Shown: positions 6,558-17,663, counted from the first letter of the stretch. The stretch is DNA of 64,000 nt from Desulfitobacterium_A sp034927245 (GCF_034927245.1 NZ_JAYFQK010000049.1:38550-102549), one strand, 5' to 3'. Numbers and translations: made by a program. The notes: generated from the letters alone by a model not told the origin.

Positions 6558-9500
6558 TTACATAGAAACTTGAATGATGTGGGTTTTCCCATCGTCCATC
6601 AATCTTACCGGAAATTCCGGATAGCATTTCCCATCATAGAGAATCATGTCTATTCCGGACATTTTACCTCTTAAATTCTCGACTTGAATCGTATAGGCGG
6701 ACGATTTATAACGGTACTGAATCTTATACCCCGGCCAATCTCTGGGAATACATGGACAGAGTGTTAATAAATCTCCCTGCAGCCGAAATCCGAGTATTCC
6801 TTCCAAACCTGCTTGATACATCCAGCCTGCGGCTCCGGTATACCATGTCCATCCCCCTCTGCCCATGTGCGGGGAAACAGCATACACATCGGCTGCCATA
6901 ACGTAAGGTTCTGTCTTATAACGCAAGATTTCGCCCTCTGTTCGCGCATGATTAATGGGGTTGAGCATTTTAAATAATTCGAAAGCCTTATTCCCATCAC
7001 CTAACTTGGCAAAGGCCAAAATGCTCCAAATAGCAGCATGCGTATATTGTCCTCCGTTTTCCCTGACCCCCGGTACATAGCCTTTAATATATCCCGGTTC
7101 CAATTTTGAGCGATTAAACGGAGGGCTTAATAAAGCAAGGATTCCTTCTTCTTTTTTCCATAGATAATGTTCTAAAGCCAGCATCGCATCGCTCGCCCGG
7201 CTTGGCCTTGCTCCGTCGGAAAGTACGGCCCAGGATTGGGCAATGGCGTCAATCTGGCATTCTTCATTTTGGGCGGAACCTAAGGGTGTTCCATCGTCAA
7301 AAAATGCTCGACGATACCATCCCCCATCCCAGCCATGGCGTTCCATGTTTTCTTGAAGCTGCAGCGCGGTCTCACGATATTTACGGGCAATTTCTTCATC
7401 ATGGCGACGCTCACAGACATCGGCAAAACGCCTTAATATGGAGAAAAGAAACCAGCCTAACCAAACACTTTCTCCTTTCCCCTTAACGCCGATTTGACTA
7501 AAGCCATCATTCCAATCCCCGCTGCCGATTAAGGGCAGCCCATGCTCCCCAAAACGCAAGCTTCGCTCAATCGCTCTCAGGCAATGCTCATAAACCGATT
7601 CCTTAATATTGGAGAACCGAGGGATGGAATAACGTTCATCCTCTTCTTCGCCCAAAGGTCTATCTTCCAAGTAGCCGATTTGTTCATCAAGGATCGAATC
7701 ATCTTGGGTATGTTCAAGATAATCTGTTAAGACAAAGGGCAGCCACAGTAAATCGTCAGAGAACTTGGTCCGAATCCCTTTGCTTTTTTCCGCATGCCAC
7801 CAGTGTTGAACATCCCCTTCTAAAAACTGATGCGCACAGTGCAATTTAATTTGCTCTCTTGTATACGCCGGGTCAGCAATAACCATGGCCATCACATCTT
7901 GAAGTTGATCCCTGAAACCAATCGCGCCTCCCGACTGATAAAGGGCCGATCTGGCCCATAGACGGCATACCATCGTTTGATAAAGCAGCCATCGGTTCAA
8001 TAAAAGGTCCATCGACTTATCCGGGGTTTCAATTTTAACGACATCGAGGATCGAATTCCAAAACGTTTTTACTTCCTCTAATTTTTGCTCAAGGCGCTTT
8101 ATATTTCCGTATTCGTCTAAGAGTTTAATAACACTTTCTTGATTTTCTTCCTCGCCCAAGAGAAAAGCAATCATTTTCTCTTCTCCCGGCAAAAGGGTCA
8201 GCTGCAATTGAAGCGCTCCACAAGGATCATAGCCGGCACCGACTGAATGTGACAAGTGCTCACAATCCATCGCTTGCGGCTCACTCAGACTCCCGTTTCG
8301 GCCGATAAATTCCGTACGATCTCCGGTATAGGCGATGACTTCGCCACCCAAGCCGCAAAGAAAACCGACTCGATCCGCGAACTCTTCCTGATAAGTATTG
8401 CGTGCTAACAATACTTTTCTCTCTTCATCAAAATCGGTAATGATATAGGGCGACGTCAGTTCACGAGCCACCCCTAAGACCCATTCCAAATAATAGATGA
8501 TGGAGAGCCGGCGCCCGCTGCCCGAGTCATTTCGCAGTTTTAAACAGACGATTTTCAGAGGCTTATCCGGAGCGGCATAGAGACGAAGTTCTTGTTGAAT
8601 ACCGTGGCAGGAGTGTTCGAAGATGCTATAACCCTGCCCATGGCGAACAGTGTACGGTTCCTTACTGCGCACCGGTGTCGGTGTGGGGGACCAAAATGTC
8701 CCGTTTTCTTGGTCTTGAATATAGAGTACTTCCCCCGGAGAATCGAGAATCGGATCATTGGACCAAGGCGTCAGCTTGTTTTCCCGGCTATTTTTTGCCC
8801 AGGTAAAGCCGGCTCCTGATTCCGATACTTGAAAACCGAACTGAGGATTAGCTATGACATTGATCCAGGGTAAGGGTGTCATTATTTCATCCTCTAAATG
8901 AATGATATACTCTTTGCCGTCGTTGCTGAATCCTCCATAGCCATTATCATAAACGAGTTGACCTTTGATTTTTGAGTGTCTTTTAACCCGCTCCTCATCG
9001 TTTACTGCCCTAAAGCCGTCATTCTTCTTACGTATTCTTTTCTTCGGTAGGGTTAAATGATCGTCTTCTAAAGCAAGTTTGCCTTTTTTCCTAATTTGGG
9101 CGGTAGCGGAGCCTTCCCCTCCTGTAAACACAATTCGGGCCACCGTGAAAATAAGATCCGTTTCTTCCGCGGATAGATGAGCCTTTTGCAGCAAAAATAT
9201 TCCGCCGGATTGATTAACCCGTTCGCTCGTATACCCGACCGAGATTAAATCGCGCAGCTGTTCATGAAAGGTCTGTAAATAACTGCTATCGTCTTCATTC
9301 AAAATGACCAGATCAACGGCGAGTCCTTTTAACCGCCAAAATTCATGAACTTTAAGCAATTGACGAACAAGGTCTATATCATCCCCTTTTTTCACACGAA
9401 CGAGAGCGATCGGCAGATCCCCGGAAATCGCATAAGGCCATAGGGATGATTGTCCCTTGCGATTACGCTTGAGTATATCCGCATATTTCCGCCGCGTGGG

Positions 9501-12500
9501 ATTTAGATACAGCAGCTGTCCTCCGACACTTAAGGCCTCATTTGCTTGAATCGGAGTTAAGCCCAAATGCTTTAATTCCATCTGACTCTGGGTCAAGGCC
9601 AGTTCAAAAGCACGGTTTACAACCGCTTGTTCACGGTACTTCTCCGCAAGACGAACGACATCCCCTCGTTTTTTACCCACTCCTGTCGAAAAGGATACAC
9701 GAACCGTCTGTCCGGGAGGTATGCTCAGGCGTTGACGTAAGCTCATAATCGGATCGATGACAGCCCCCACTGAATTAGATAACGGTTGGTTAGGCTTCAA
9801 AGCCTCCGGATTCGCTAAGCTTTTCCCTCGTCCGATGAACCGGGCCCGGTCGGTTTCATACTGAAAATTCCCAACGACCTCTCCATCTGTCGCCACACTA
9901 TGCATTAACCATAACCGCTCTTGTTTTTCGCTCCGGGGGCGCCGTGAAGCAAACAAGGCATGATTATAAACCTCTGTTTCCACAAATAACTTGCCGAAGG
10001 CCGGATGAGCCAAATCCTCATTGGCTCCGGCTAAAACGACTTCAAAATAGCTCGTAATTTCCAACACACGTCTGTATTCACTATAATTCGTTATAGAAAT
10101 GCGCCGGATCTCCACCTGATCCTCCGGGGATACAATGATTTCCGTACACGTTCCGATATTCCCGTCCTTACGATGAAACTCGATTTTATCGGGCGCATAG
10201 CAAACACGATAATCTTCCCCTGAACTTCCGCAGGGTTGATGCGTTACCGACCAAAACTCACCCGAATTTAAGTTTTGAATATAAAAATACATCCCCCAAG
10301 GATCCCGAGTCACATCTTCGCGCCAGCGCGAGATCAATATATTGCCAACCCGACTATAGCCGGAACCGGAATTGGTCAACATCACCGTATAATTCACATT
10401 GGCCACAAAATGAGTGATCGGAACAACCGTATCCGCCTTAGGTATGACAACATGTCTCTCCTCTTCGAAAATTGAATCCTTTTCTTCCGCTTTGGCCGGT
10501 TGTTCTTCCGGGGGCGGTATCATGGGATTCCGAACCGGAACTCTTTCCTGCAAAAGGAGTTCTGTCGCTTGAATCAAGGGATCAAGATGAAAACGTCTCT
10601 GGAATGTATGATCAAAGACAACATTCGTCAGGGCCAGCAAACTCATGCCCTGGTGATGGGCCATATAACTCTTGACAACCCGGTAATTCCTTTTCAAAGG
10701 AACCCGTTCCCGCGTATAGTCGATGGCCTCAAATAAACCGTAACGGCCCGTCAATCCGTTACCCTCTAATTCCTGAATATTTTTTAATCCTTCTCGAGGC
10801 GAAACCATCAAGGCCAGAAAGCTTGAGTAGGGTGAGATAACCAACTCTTGGGCAAGTCCCCGTTTTAAACCTAAACCGGGTACCCCGAAAGCCTTATATT
10901 GATAATTGAATTGGGCATCAAAGACAGAAAAACCGGATTCAGAAATGCCCCAGGGGACTTTTCTTTCTTTGCCATAGCGTTTTTGTATTTTCAGCACCGA
11001 CTGATACGTTTCATCGAATAAAGTTGAAGGGAAATTGCGCATCACAAGGAGCGGCATTAAAAATTCAAACATCGTTCCACTCCAAGAGACAAGACTTCTT
11101 TGGCCATAAACCTCTGTCAGGGAGCGTCCCAGTCTAAACCAATGATTTTGGGGTACATCCCCTTTAGCAATCGCCAAAAAACTGGCTTGACGCGCCTCAG
11201 ACGCCAGAAGGTCATAATACGATGTATCTAAAGCCCTGTCCGCAACACGATACCCGATCGAAAAAAGCTGCATTTCCTCATCAAAAAGCGGCCGAAAATC
11301 TGCAGCTAAACCTTTAGCGCGCAGCTTTTTCTGTAAGTCCTCCGAGCGGTTAATCAACCGGTTGAGTCGATTCAAGCCCGTTTCCGCGCTCTCCCTAAAT
11401 GGAAATGCGTTCTCTTGAAGAAGCGCAGTATAACTTGCGGCGAGCTGTCTTGGGCTTTGATCCTTAAACAAAACGGAAAACCATTTTTCAATTTCTTCTG
11501 CATCTGCTTCAACATCTGCTTTATCGTCTAAACCGAACCAAGGATAGAATTCTAATAATTCATCTAAAAATGATTGGAGCATTTTTTTTAAGGACCTATA
11601 CCAAAAAAGCGCTTCTTCCGGCAATTTTATCTCCGGAAGATTTTGTGTCCAATGCTTTAAGAACCGATACCAGTTTTTAAGATCGAACTGGGCACTTAGT
11701 TCATTCAAAGATTTTCCAAAGAACTCTAAATTTGTTCCCTTATCCCCGGAATGATCCAGCATCACGAAGGTATCTCGGAGACCGTGTATTTGTCTCCCGA
11801 CAATAGGCTCATCCAGCAACTCTTTTAGACCGTTGCTTAAAGTCAGCATATACACGGCTAGGTTGCCGCTGTCCACGGTTGAAATATATAAGGGCTGCAG
11901 CGGTTTAAGGGTTAAAGTATCATACCAGTTATAAAGATGCCCATTCCAACTTTCTAATTTCTCGATCGTGTCGAGTGTTTCCTCAACCCTTTTATGCAGC
12001 TCTGACAAGGAGATATATCCGAAATCATGGGCCGCAAGGTTCGCGATCAATGCTAACCCAATATTCGTCGGTGAAGTTCGATGGGCGATACCATTGGGTG
12101 GATCGAATTGAATATTGTCCGGCGGAAGCCAATTTTCCTCGTCGGATACAAATTGTTCAAAAAATGTCCAAATCCTGCGGGCCCATTTTCTTAATTCCAG
12201 TTGCTCCTCTTTCGTTACCGACTGTTCCTTAACGTTTAACGGCAGGCTAAAATAATAGGCCAGCCAGGGTGAAACAAGCCATAAGAGAACAAGGGGTAAA
12301 AATTCAACCCCTTTATCAACTCCCCTCATGAAAATTAAGGCCGTAAACAGGATCATCATTAATATAACCGGCCACATCATTTTCCAAGAAGTTTGGAAAC
12401 GGTTATCCATCCGGCGCTCTGTATCGGCCGCTGTTTCCCACTCCAGCATCCTTTTATGGGTGATAAACTGCCTGACCAAGCTTCTGCTAATCGCATCTGT

Positions 12501-15092
12501 TTGGACATAAGCTTGATAAGGCAGCATCGAAAGTTGAAAAAATATTTGAATTAAACGTTCCCCTAGTTCCCCAGACAGAACTTTCCGATCCCATAAATTG
12601 ATGAACATCGGCCAGATAAAGCTAATGACGGCTAAGCCTGCCCAAAACCATGGATGCCCCGAGATCGCAAAACCCAAAATAATGAGCAATACCAGAAAAG
12701 GAGCTTCTAAACTTCGGCGCAAGTTATCGATAATCTTCCACTTTGAAACAGCCGGTAAGGGTTTAAATAACCAGGGAATGATTTGCCAATCCCCTCTTGT
12801 CCATCGATGCAGTCGGCGCATATAAGCATGATATTTTGCCGGATAACCATCCACTAAGATAATATCGGTTACAAGACCTGCTCTTGCATAAAGCCCTTCG
12901 ATAAGGTCATGGCTGAGGATTGTATTTTCCGGGAAAATATGACCGGTCACTTTATGAAAAACCCTAAGATCATAGATTCCTTTCCCGGTAAAGATCCCCT
13001 CTCCAAATAAATCCTGATAGATATCGGAGACTGCGGTGGTATAGGGGTCGATCCCCGTTTTTCCGGAAAAGATTTTGGCAAAAAACGAGGTATTGGCACT
13101 TAAAACGGATACCCCGATCCGAGGCTGCAGAACACCATATCCCTCGACAACCCGATCCCCGCCGCCGTTTAACCGTGGTCTATTTAAGGGGTGAGCCATC
13201 GTCCCAATCAACTTTTTAGCCGTATCTCTGGGCAGTTGCGTATCGGCATCTAACGTAATGATGTACTTCATGGTGGAAAGCAAGGAGAGATCCCCAACCT
13301 GAACGGTATAACTCGTATTGCCTTCCGCTAATAAAAGCCGATTAAACTCGATCAATTTGCCGCGTTTTCTTTCCCACCCCATCCAAAGACGTTCCGCAGG
13401 GTTCCATAAACGTTTCCGATGAAAAAAATAGAATACTTCTTTCCCATACTTTTCATTGAGTCCGCTTACTCCCTTTTCGCCGGCACTGATAATTTCCTGA
13501 TCAGTGGGGAGTCCTTCCTCTGTCGCATCAGTGAAGTCACCCAGCAAAGCGAAATAAAGATTGGCCTCTTGGTTAGCCAGAAAATAGACTTCCATCTGTT
13601 CAAGAATTTCTTTGACCCGCGCAACATTCGGTAAAAGAGTGGGGATGACAACCATCGTCCGCAGTTCCTCAGAAATACCTTCTTTTAATTCGAGTTTGGG
13701 AAAGGTAAACGGGGGGATAACATGGGTAAAAATACCATGGATTAAGGGTATAGCTAAACCGGAAAGGGGCATAAGCGCTAAAAGAAAGCTAATAACCCCA
13801 TTTAAGCGGATCCCCGCTAACCTTTCGAAAAATAAGAATAGATATTCCAGTAATAAGACACTGACGATAATGCCCCCAAAGTAGGCACTGTTCGGCTTTT
13901 GGGTGAGAAAACGTCTTATACTGCAGGGGATTTTCCGAATCTTCCCCCAATCCTTCTCCATCTCTTTTTCTAATTCCTGACGTCCGGAGCTGATCAAGTA
14001 GTAGCCGACATGGGACTCCGAAAGTCCCGTTTTTATTCCCTCTTCTGAGTTCTCCAATATTTTCTGGACGACAACCTGTTCGGAAACCCTATAACGCCGG
14101 GCAATCTCTTCTACGTGGTGTCGATAATTATCACGCGAATTGAAATCCATTTGCGAAAATATCCCACTGGGGTCCTTTTCTAGCAGCTTATGGACAACAC
14201 TGATTTGCTCAAAAAATTGAGTCCAGTTTTCCATGTTCAAATAGCGGATACTTAAAATGCAATGACCCATGGATACTTGACACATGGCTTGGCGTTGATG
14301 TTCTAATACCACCAACTTTTCCATCGTCGTATCCTGTTTTCTCACGGCTTTATCCAAGGATTGAGTCACCGGCAAAACATCCATACCCAGATCCCGAATT
14401 CTTCTGAGAAGGCGTTCCGCAAAAGCAGATGAGTAATAAGTCGGCATCTCCGTTTTGCTGAGTATCTCGGCCCATTTCTCATCTGAACGTATCGATTTTA
14501 TAAAAGGATAAAGCCAAGCTTCGGCTTTATCACGTTCTTGTTGCGTATAGAGAATTTGTTCGGTTAAGCGGCGTATATTCTCTAAAAGAACAATGCGCAG
14601 CATAATCGGGATAGCCCAAATCTCCGCACTCGATAAAGGAACCTCACTTTGATAAGCATTGATAAAATCTTCGATGACTTCCCTATCGAATTCACTGTCT
14701 TTATGTTCAATGAGTTCGATCATTAAAACATAGATTCTTGGATATCCGGCGAAATCCCCACTGGCTAAACAGGGAAGTTTTTGTTCGTATTTCCTGGGGA
14801 AGTTCTTACAGATCTCCCCTTTTAAATCTTTCAGAAGATAATAGTTATCTAAAAACCATTCTCCTGCAGGCAAAATATCATCCGTGCTTTGCGCATAACG
14901 TGTAATTTCAGAATGGGCAAATCTCAAAAATCCGGCATTATTGGAAACGCGCGGAAGTAAAGTACGGTTCTTTTTACCGATACCTAAATGAGCATGTAAT
15001 TTTGCTAATTCTTCTGCATGCTTAAGAAGCTCATCGCGATTTAAAGTAATATCACGTAAGGAATTATTCAAGGTTAGTTCTTTTACTTTCAC
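6558..15092 (-). CDS. ndvB: Cyclic beta-1,2-glucan synthase (NdvB/ChvB family), 2844 aa
   Basis: A giant membrane enzyme that polymerises, cyclises and trims beta-1,2-glucan from UDP-glucose. Layout by residue: N-terminal helical region 1-390; membrane helices about 400-455; glycosyltransferase domain with LDADTQLP (near 611) and RRLHRWTRGDW (near 759); further helices about 785-840 and 905-955. A glucoamylase-like, cyclisation-type domain with GESGFSVFDAQFNYQYKAFG lies near 1380. Two phosphorylase beta-sandwich segments start near 1560 and 2045. The GH94-type catalytic barrel has GSGDWNDG near 2520 and RENGGQYTHAA near 2675. Length matches proteobacterial NdvB/ChvB. GTG start at 15092 follows GGAG. 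It appears monocistronic. In Gram-negatives the product is periplasmic; in a Firmicute it would be exported or wall-associated, which is inference. Confidence 0.93.
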   Translation of the reverse strand: MKVKELTLNNSLRDITLNRDELLKHAEELAKLHAHLGIGKKNRTLLPRVSNNAGFLRFAHSEITRYAQSTDDILPAGEWFLDNYYLLKDLKGEICKNFPRKYEQKLPCLASGDFAGYPRIYVLMIELIEHKDSEFDREVIEDFINAYQSEVPLSSAEIWAIPIMLRIVLLENIRRLTEQILYTQQERDKAEAWLYPFIKSIRSDEKWAEILSKTEMPTYYSSAFAERLLRRIRDLGMDVLPVTQSLDKAVRKQDTTMEKLVVLEHQRQAMCQVSMGHCILSIRYLNMENWTQFFEQISVVHKLLEKDPSGIFSQMDFNSRDNYRHHVEEIARRYRVSEQVVVQKILENSEEGIKTGLSESHVGYYLISSGRQELEKEMEKDWGKIRKIPCSIRRFLTQKPNSAYFGGIIVSVLLLEYLFLFFERLAGIRLNGVISFLLALMPLSGLAIPLIHGIFTHVIPPFTFPKLELKEGISEELRTMVVIPTLLPNVARVKEILEQMEVYFLANQEANLYFALLGDFTDATEEGLPTDQEIISAGEKGVSGLNEKYGKEVFYFFHRKRLWNPAERLWMGWERKRGKLIEFNRLLLAEGNTSYTVQVGDLSLLSTMKYIITLDADTQLPRDTAKKLIGTMAHPLNRPRLNGGGDRVVEGYGVLQPRIGVSVLSANTSFFAKIFSGKTGIDPYTTAVSDIYQDLFGEGIFTGKGIYDLRVFHKVTGHIFPENTILSHDLIEGLYARAGLVTDIILVDGYPAKYHAYMRRLHRWTRGDWQIIPWLFKPLPAVSKWKIIDNLRRSLEAPFLVLLIILGFAISGHPWFWAGLAVISFIWPMFINLWDRKVLSGELGERLIQIFFQLSMLPYQAYVQTDAISRSLVRQFITHKRMLEWETAADTERRMDNRFQTSWKMMWPVILMMILFTALIFMRGVDKGVEFLPLVLLWLVSPWLAYYFSLPLNVKEQSVTKEEQLELRKWARRIWTFFEQFVSDEENWLPPDNIQFDPPNGIAHRTSPTNIGLALIANLAAHDFGYISLSELHKRVEETLDTIEKLESWNGHLYNWYDTLTLKPLQPLYISTVDSGNLAVYMLTLSNGLKELLDEPIVGRQIHGLRDTFVMLDHSGDKGTNLEFFGKSLNELSAQFDLKNWYRFLKHWTQNLPEIKLPEEALFWYRSLKKMLQSFLDELLEFYPWFGLDDKADVEADAEEIEKWFSVLFKDQSPRQLAASYTALLQENAFPFRESAETGLNRLNRLINRSEDLQKKLRAKGLAADFRPLFDEEMQLFSIGYRVADRALDTSYYDLLASEARQASFLAIAKGDVPQNHWFRLGRSLTEVYGQRSLVSWSGTMFEFLMPLLVMRNFPSTLFDETYQSVLKIQKRYGKERKVPWGISESGFSVFDAQFNYQYKAFGVPGLGLKRGLAQELVISPYSSFLALMVSPREGLKNIQELEGNGLTGRYGLFEAIDYTRERVPLKRNYRVVKSYMAHHQGMSLLALTNVVFDHTFQRRFHLDPLIQATELLLQERVPVRNPMIPPPEEQPAKAEEKDSIFEEERHVVIPKADTVVPITHFVANVNYTVMLTNSGSGYSRVGNILISRWREDVTRDPWGMYFYIQNLNSGEFWSVTHQPCGSSGEDYRVCYAPDKIEFHRKDGNIGTCTEIIVSPEDQVEIRRISITNYSEYRRVLEITSYFEVVLAGANEDLAHPAFGKLFVETEVYNHALFASRRPRSEKQERLWLMHSVATDGEVVGNFQYETDRARFIGRGKSLANPEALKPNQPLSNSVGAVIDPIMSLRQRLSIPPGQTVRVSFSTGVGKKRGDVVRLAEKYREQAVVNRAFELALTQSQMELKHLGLTPIQANEALSVGGQLLYLNPTRRKYADILKRNRKGQSSLWPYAISGDLPIALVRVKKGDDIDLVRQLLKVHEFWRLKGLAVDLVILNEDDSSYLQTFHEQLRDLISVGYTSERVNQSGGIFLLQKAHLSAEETDLIFTVARIVFTGGEGSATAQIRKKGKLALEDDHLTLPKKRIRKKNDGFRAVNDEERVKRHSKIKGQLVYDNGYGGFSNDGKEYIIHLEDEIMTPLPWINVIANPQFGFQVSESGAGFTWAKNSRENKLTPWSNDPILDSPGEVLYIQDQENGTFWSPTPTPVRSKEPYTVRHGQGYSIFEHSCHGIQQELRLYAAPDKPLKIVCLKLRNDSGSGRRLSIIYYLEWVLGVARELTSPYIITDFDEERKVLLARNTYQEEFADRVGFLCGLGGEVIAYTGDRTEFIGRNGSLSEPQAMDCEHLSHSVGAGYDPCGALQLQLTLLPGEEKMIAFLLGEEENQESVIKLLDEYGNIKRLEQKLEEVKTFWNSILDVVKIETPDKSMDLLLNRWLLYQTMVCRLWARSALYQSGGAIGFRDQLQDVMAMVIADPAYTREQIKLHCAHQFLEGDVQHWWHAEKSKGIRTKFSDDLLWLPFVLTDYLEHTQDDSILDEQIGYLEDRPLGEEEDERYSIPRFSNIKESVYEHCLRAIERSLRFGEHGLPLIGSGDWNDGFSQIGVKGKGESVWLGWFLFSILRRFADVCERRHDEEIARKYRETALQLQENMERHGWDGGWYRRAFFDDGTPLGSAQNEECQIDAIAQSWAVLSDGARPSRASDAMLALEHYLWKKEEGILALLSPPFNRSKLEPGYIKGYVPGVRENGGQYTHAAIWSILAFAKLGDGNKAFELFKMLNPINHARTEGEILRYKTEPYVMAADVYAVSPHMGRGGWTWYTGAAGWMYQAGLEGILGFRLQGDLLTLCPCIPRDWPGYKIQYRYKSSAYTIQVENLRGKMSGIDMILYDGKCYPEFPVRLMDDGKTHIIQVSM

Positions 15093-15211
15093 GTGTCCAC
15101 TCCATAAATTGCATATTTTTCGTATCTTTACGAATTATGCTCCTTTTGAGTGAACTTCATGCATTTTTTACGGAATAGTTTACTTTTTGCGTTTCTAGTC
15201 TTTTCGCTTTT

Positions 15212-16318
15212 CTAGTCTATAACCCTATAATCAATCGAAAACGCCTTTAAAATATTCTCCTTGATTTCTACCCCTAAGCCCGCTCCTTGAGGGACATGAA
15301 TAAGGCCTTTGGCCGCCGTAATCTCCGGTTGAATCACATCTTCGGAAAAATAGCGTGCGGATGGTGATAAATCTCCGGGAATATAATTATCCTTCAGGCT
15401 TGCCAAATGAACATGGAGAATTTTGGAGATACCGCTTTCCATCATACTTCCTATCCAATAACGAATATGATGGCGGCGGCAGATCTCAATCATTTGTTTT
15501 GCATAATACAAGCCGCCCACGCGGCCCACTTTAAGATTGATCACTTGACACGCTTTTAATTCGATGGCTTTCCTTAAATCGTCTATCGTTTGAATGCTTT
15601 CATCCAAACATAAAGGCGTTGCCAGCTGTTCCTGCAGTTTTTGATAATCTGCTAAATCACCGGAAGCTAAAGGTTCCTCCAGGCAGAGCAATCCCAATTC
15701 ATCGATCTCCTTTAGTTCGGATAACTGGTTTGGACCAAAGCTTCGGTTGGCATCGGCTAATAACATTAGGTCCGGATACGTTTCCCTGATACGCTTTAAT
15801 TTGGCAAAACCGTCATTCGGTTTAATCTTTATTTTAAAACGGCTATAGCCTTCCCGCAGATTCTTCTCGATTTGATCCAACAGTGTTGTAATCTCCAGAT
15901 CGCCCAATACAATGCCGGCTGGGATGACCTTATTCGTCTCCTCAGGAAAAAGTGTCTTCATAATCGGCAGTTGCTCTCGCCTGGCCAACAAATCCAATAG
16001 GGCATTCTCAACTCCGGCTGTGGCCATAGGAGCGTTGAGATGATTCATCCATCGGTGAATTTCAAACGGGTGTTTGATGTCTTTTCCCAGGAGCAAGGGA
16101 AGAACGCGATTGAGCAGAACTTGCTTGGAATCGGGAAGCGTTTCCTGCGTATAAAACGGTTCATTAAACGCTACGACTTCTCCATAGCCTGCATTTCCCT
16201 GCTCATCCATTACCTTGATCACGAGCGTCTCCCGGTGATTAAGAACGGCCTGGGAAGACTTAAAGGTAAACTTCATTGGCATGCTCAAATGAAAGACTTC
16301 AATTTTTTTAATCCACAT
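15212..16318 (-). CDS. menC: o-Succinylbenzoate synthase (MenC), enolase superfamily, 368 aa
   Basis: Dehydrates SHCHC to o-succinylbenzoate in menaquinone synthesis. Enolase-superfamily residues are visible: the acid/base Lys pair in RFKIKIKP (near 163), the metal ligands Asp in LADANRS (near 190) and Glu in LEEPL (near 216), and Asp in CLDESI (near 240). NLKVGRVGG (near 264) holds the second catalytic Lys. The sequence also resembles N-acylamino acid racemase/OSBS proteins, but its place at the end of the men operon decides the role. ATG 16318 is chosen; it overlaps the 3' end of menE by 11 bases, and the upstream TTG is less likely. Confidence 0.93.
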   Translation of the reverse strand: MWIKKIEVFHLSMPMKFTFKSSQAVLNHRETLVIKVMDEQGNAGYGEVVAFNEPFYTQETLPDSKQVLLNRVLPLLLGKDIKHPFEIHRWMNHLNAPMATAGVENALLDLLARREQLPIMKTLFPEETNKVIPAGIVLGDLEITTLLDQIEKNLREGYSRFKIKIKPNDGFAKLKRIRETYPDLMLLADANRSFGPNQLSELKEIDELGLLCLEEPLASGDLADYQKLQEQLATPLCLDESIQTIDDLRKAIELKACQVINLKVGRVGGLYYAKQMIEICRRHHIRYWIGSMMESGISKILHVHLASLKDNYIPGDLSPSARYFSEDVIQPEITAAKGLIHVPQGAGLGVEIKENILKAFSIDYRVID

Positions 16319-17663
16319 GATACTTCTCAACCAGATTCTTTTTCAGTATTTTACCTGTCGCATTCTTAGGGAGTTCATCGAGATGAAATATCTTTTGGGG
16401 GAGCTTATATTTCGCAATTTTTGCGGATAGATAATCTAGGATCCCCACATCATCTAATAAGGAAACAATAAATAAAATCGGAACCTGTCCCCATTTTTTA
16501 TCCTTCATTCCGACGATGGCACACTCCGAGACAGCAGGGTGCGCATATAAAACATTTTCAATTTCTTGGGGATAGATATTTTCCCCCCCGGAGATAATGA
16601 TGTTTTTACGGCGATCCAGAATGTAAAGAAACCCATCCTCATCGACATAGCCAATATCTTGGGTATGGATAAAACCTTCAAGCGGCGCTTTGCCAAGATA
16701 GCCATCCATGACCATCGGACTTTGGATTAAAACTTCACCGACTCCCTTTTCATCGGGATTATCGATGCGAATCGTAACACCCGGCAAAGGCAGGCCGACG
16801 GATTCCAGCTTCTGCGGATACTCTAATACGGAAAACGTTGTGGATTGACTTGTGGTCTCAGTCATGCCATAGCTTTTGTAAATGGGAATTCCTTTCACTA
16901 AGCATGTTTCGACCAACGGTTTAGGGATAAATTCACCGCTCACCAGAACCATCCTCAACTGATGGTGATGAATTCGATCCATAATCCTCATCAGCATGGT
17001 GGGGACCAGTGACAGCATATTGACAGTGCCGTCTTCAATCCATTTTAGGGTCTGTTTCTCGTCAAACTTCTCCATTAAGGTAATGCCAGTCCCATTATAT
17101 AAACTGCGCATCAGAATACTTAAGCCACCGATATGGTACATCGGGAGAACCAGCAGCCAATTATCCTCTTCCGTTACCCCCAGCCGCTGTTGAGAAGCCC
17201 TGACATGGGCATAAAACTGTTTCCAGCGCAGGGGGACTGATTTAAACTCACCGCCGGTTGCGCTGGTGCTCATAATAACCGCAATGTGTTCCGGATCATA
17301 TTCATCCGCTAGCTTAACATTTTCATCGATCTCACTTTGCAACACTTCATCAAAGGGGATAAACGTCTGATCATCCGAAAATACGACACGGATATTTAAC
17401 GTTTTTAATTTCTGTGAGATTTCCTCTTGGGTTAAACGCGTATTGAGCATCAGCACTTCGATTTCCAAGGCTTGCAAGGCCAGGTAAAAAAGGGCTGTCG
17501 CTACTGAATTATGGGCATAAAGCGCGACCCGACGTTCGCCTTTGACAAACTTGGATAAGCGGCGCGCCAGCTCGGTTACGCGTTGATCCGTTTCTTGGAA
17601 GGTCAGGTCATTTAGGAATCTCTTATGTGGGTTTTGGCGGGCTTGCTGATTAAGCCAGTTCAC
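16308..17663 (-). CDS. menE: o-Succinylbenzoate-CoA ligase (MenE), 451 aa
   Basis: Activates o-succinylbenzoate to its CoA thioester through an acyl-adenylate. ANL-superfamily motifs are present: a P-loop variant STSATGGEFKSVPLRW (near 130), YGMTETTSQ (near 270), the hinge region ILDRRKNIIISGGENIYPQEIE (near 350) and the C-terminal Lys motif PKNATGKILKKNL. GTG 17663 is preferred over 17672 because AGGTGA lies six bases before it. Menaquinone synthesis fits the neighbours. A 760-bp gap filled with repeats separates it from menB, so menE-menC may depend on read-through or a promoter inside that gap. Confidence 0.94.
   Translation of the reverse strand: MNWLNQQARQNPHKRFLNDLTFQETDQRVTELARRLSKFVKGERRVALYAHNSVATALFYLALQALEIEVLMLNTRLTQEEISQKLKTLNIRVVFSDDQTFIPFDEVLQSEIDENVKLADEYDPEHIAVIMSTSATGGEFKSVPLRWKQFYAHVRASQQRLGVTEEDNWLLVLPMYHIGGLSILMRSLYNGTGITLMEKFDEKQTLKWIEDGTVNMLSLVPTMLMRIMDRIHHHQLRMVLVSGEFIPKPLVETCLVKGIPIYKSYGMTETTSQSTTFSVLEYPQKLESVGLPLPGVTIRIDNPDEKGVGEVLIQSPMVMDGYLGKAPLEGFIHTQDIGYVDEDGFLYILDRRKNIIISGGENIYPQEIENVLYAHPAVSECAIVGMKDKKWGQVPILFIVSLLDDVGILDYLSAKIAKYKLPQKIFHLDELPKNATGKILKKNLVEKYHVD

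Noticed and set aside
15093..15211. Direct repeat TTTCTAGTC upstream of ndvB
   Set aside because: Only two short copies next to the menC 3' end; no link to a promoter or binding site could be made.
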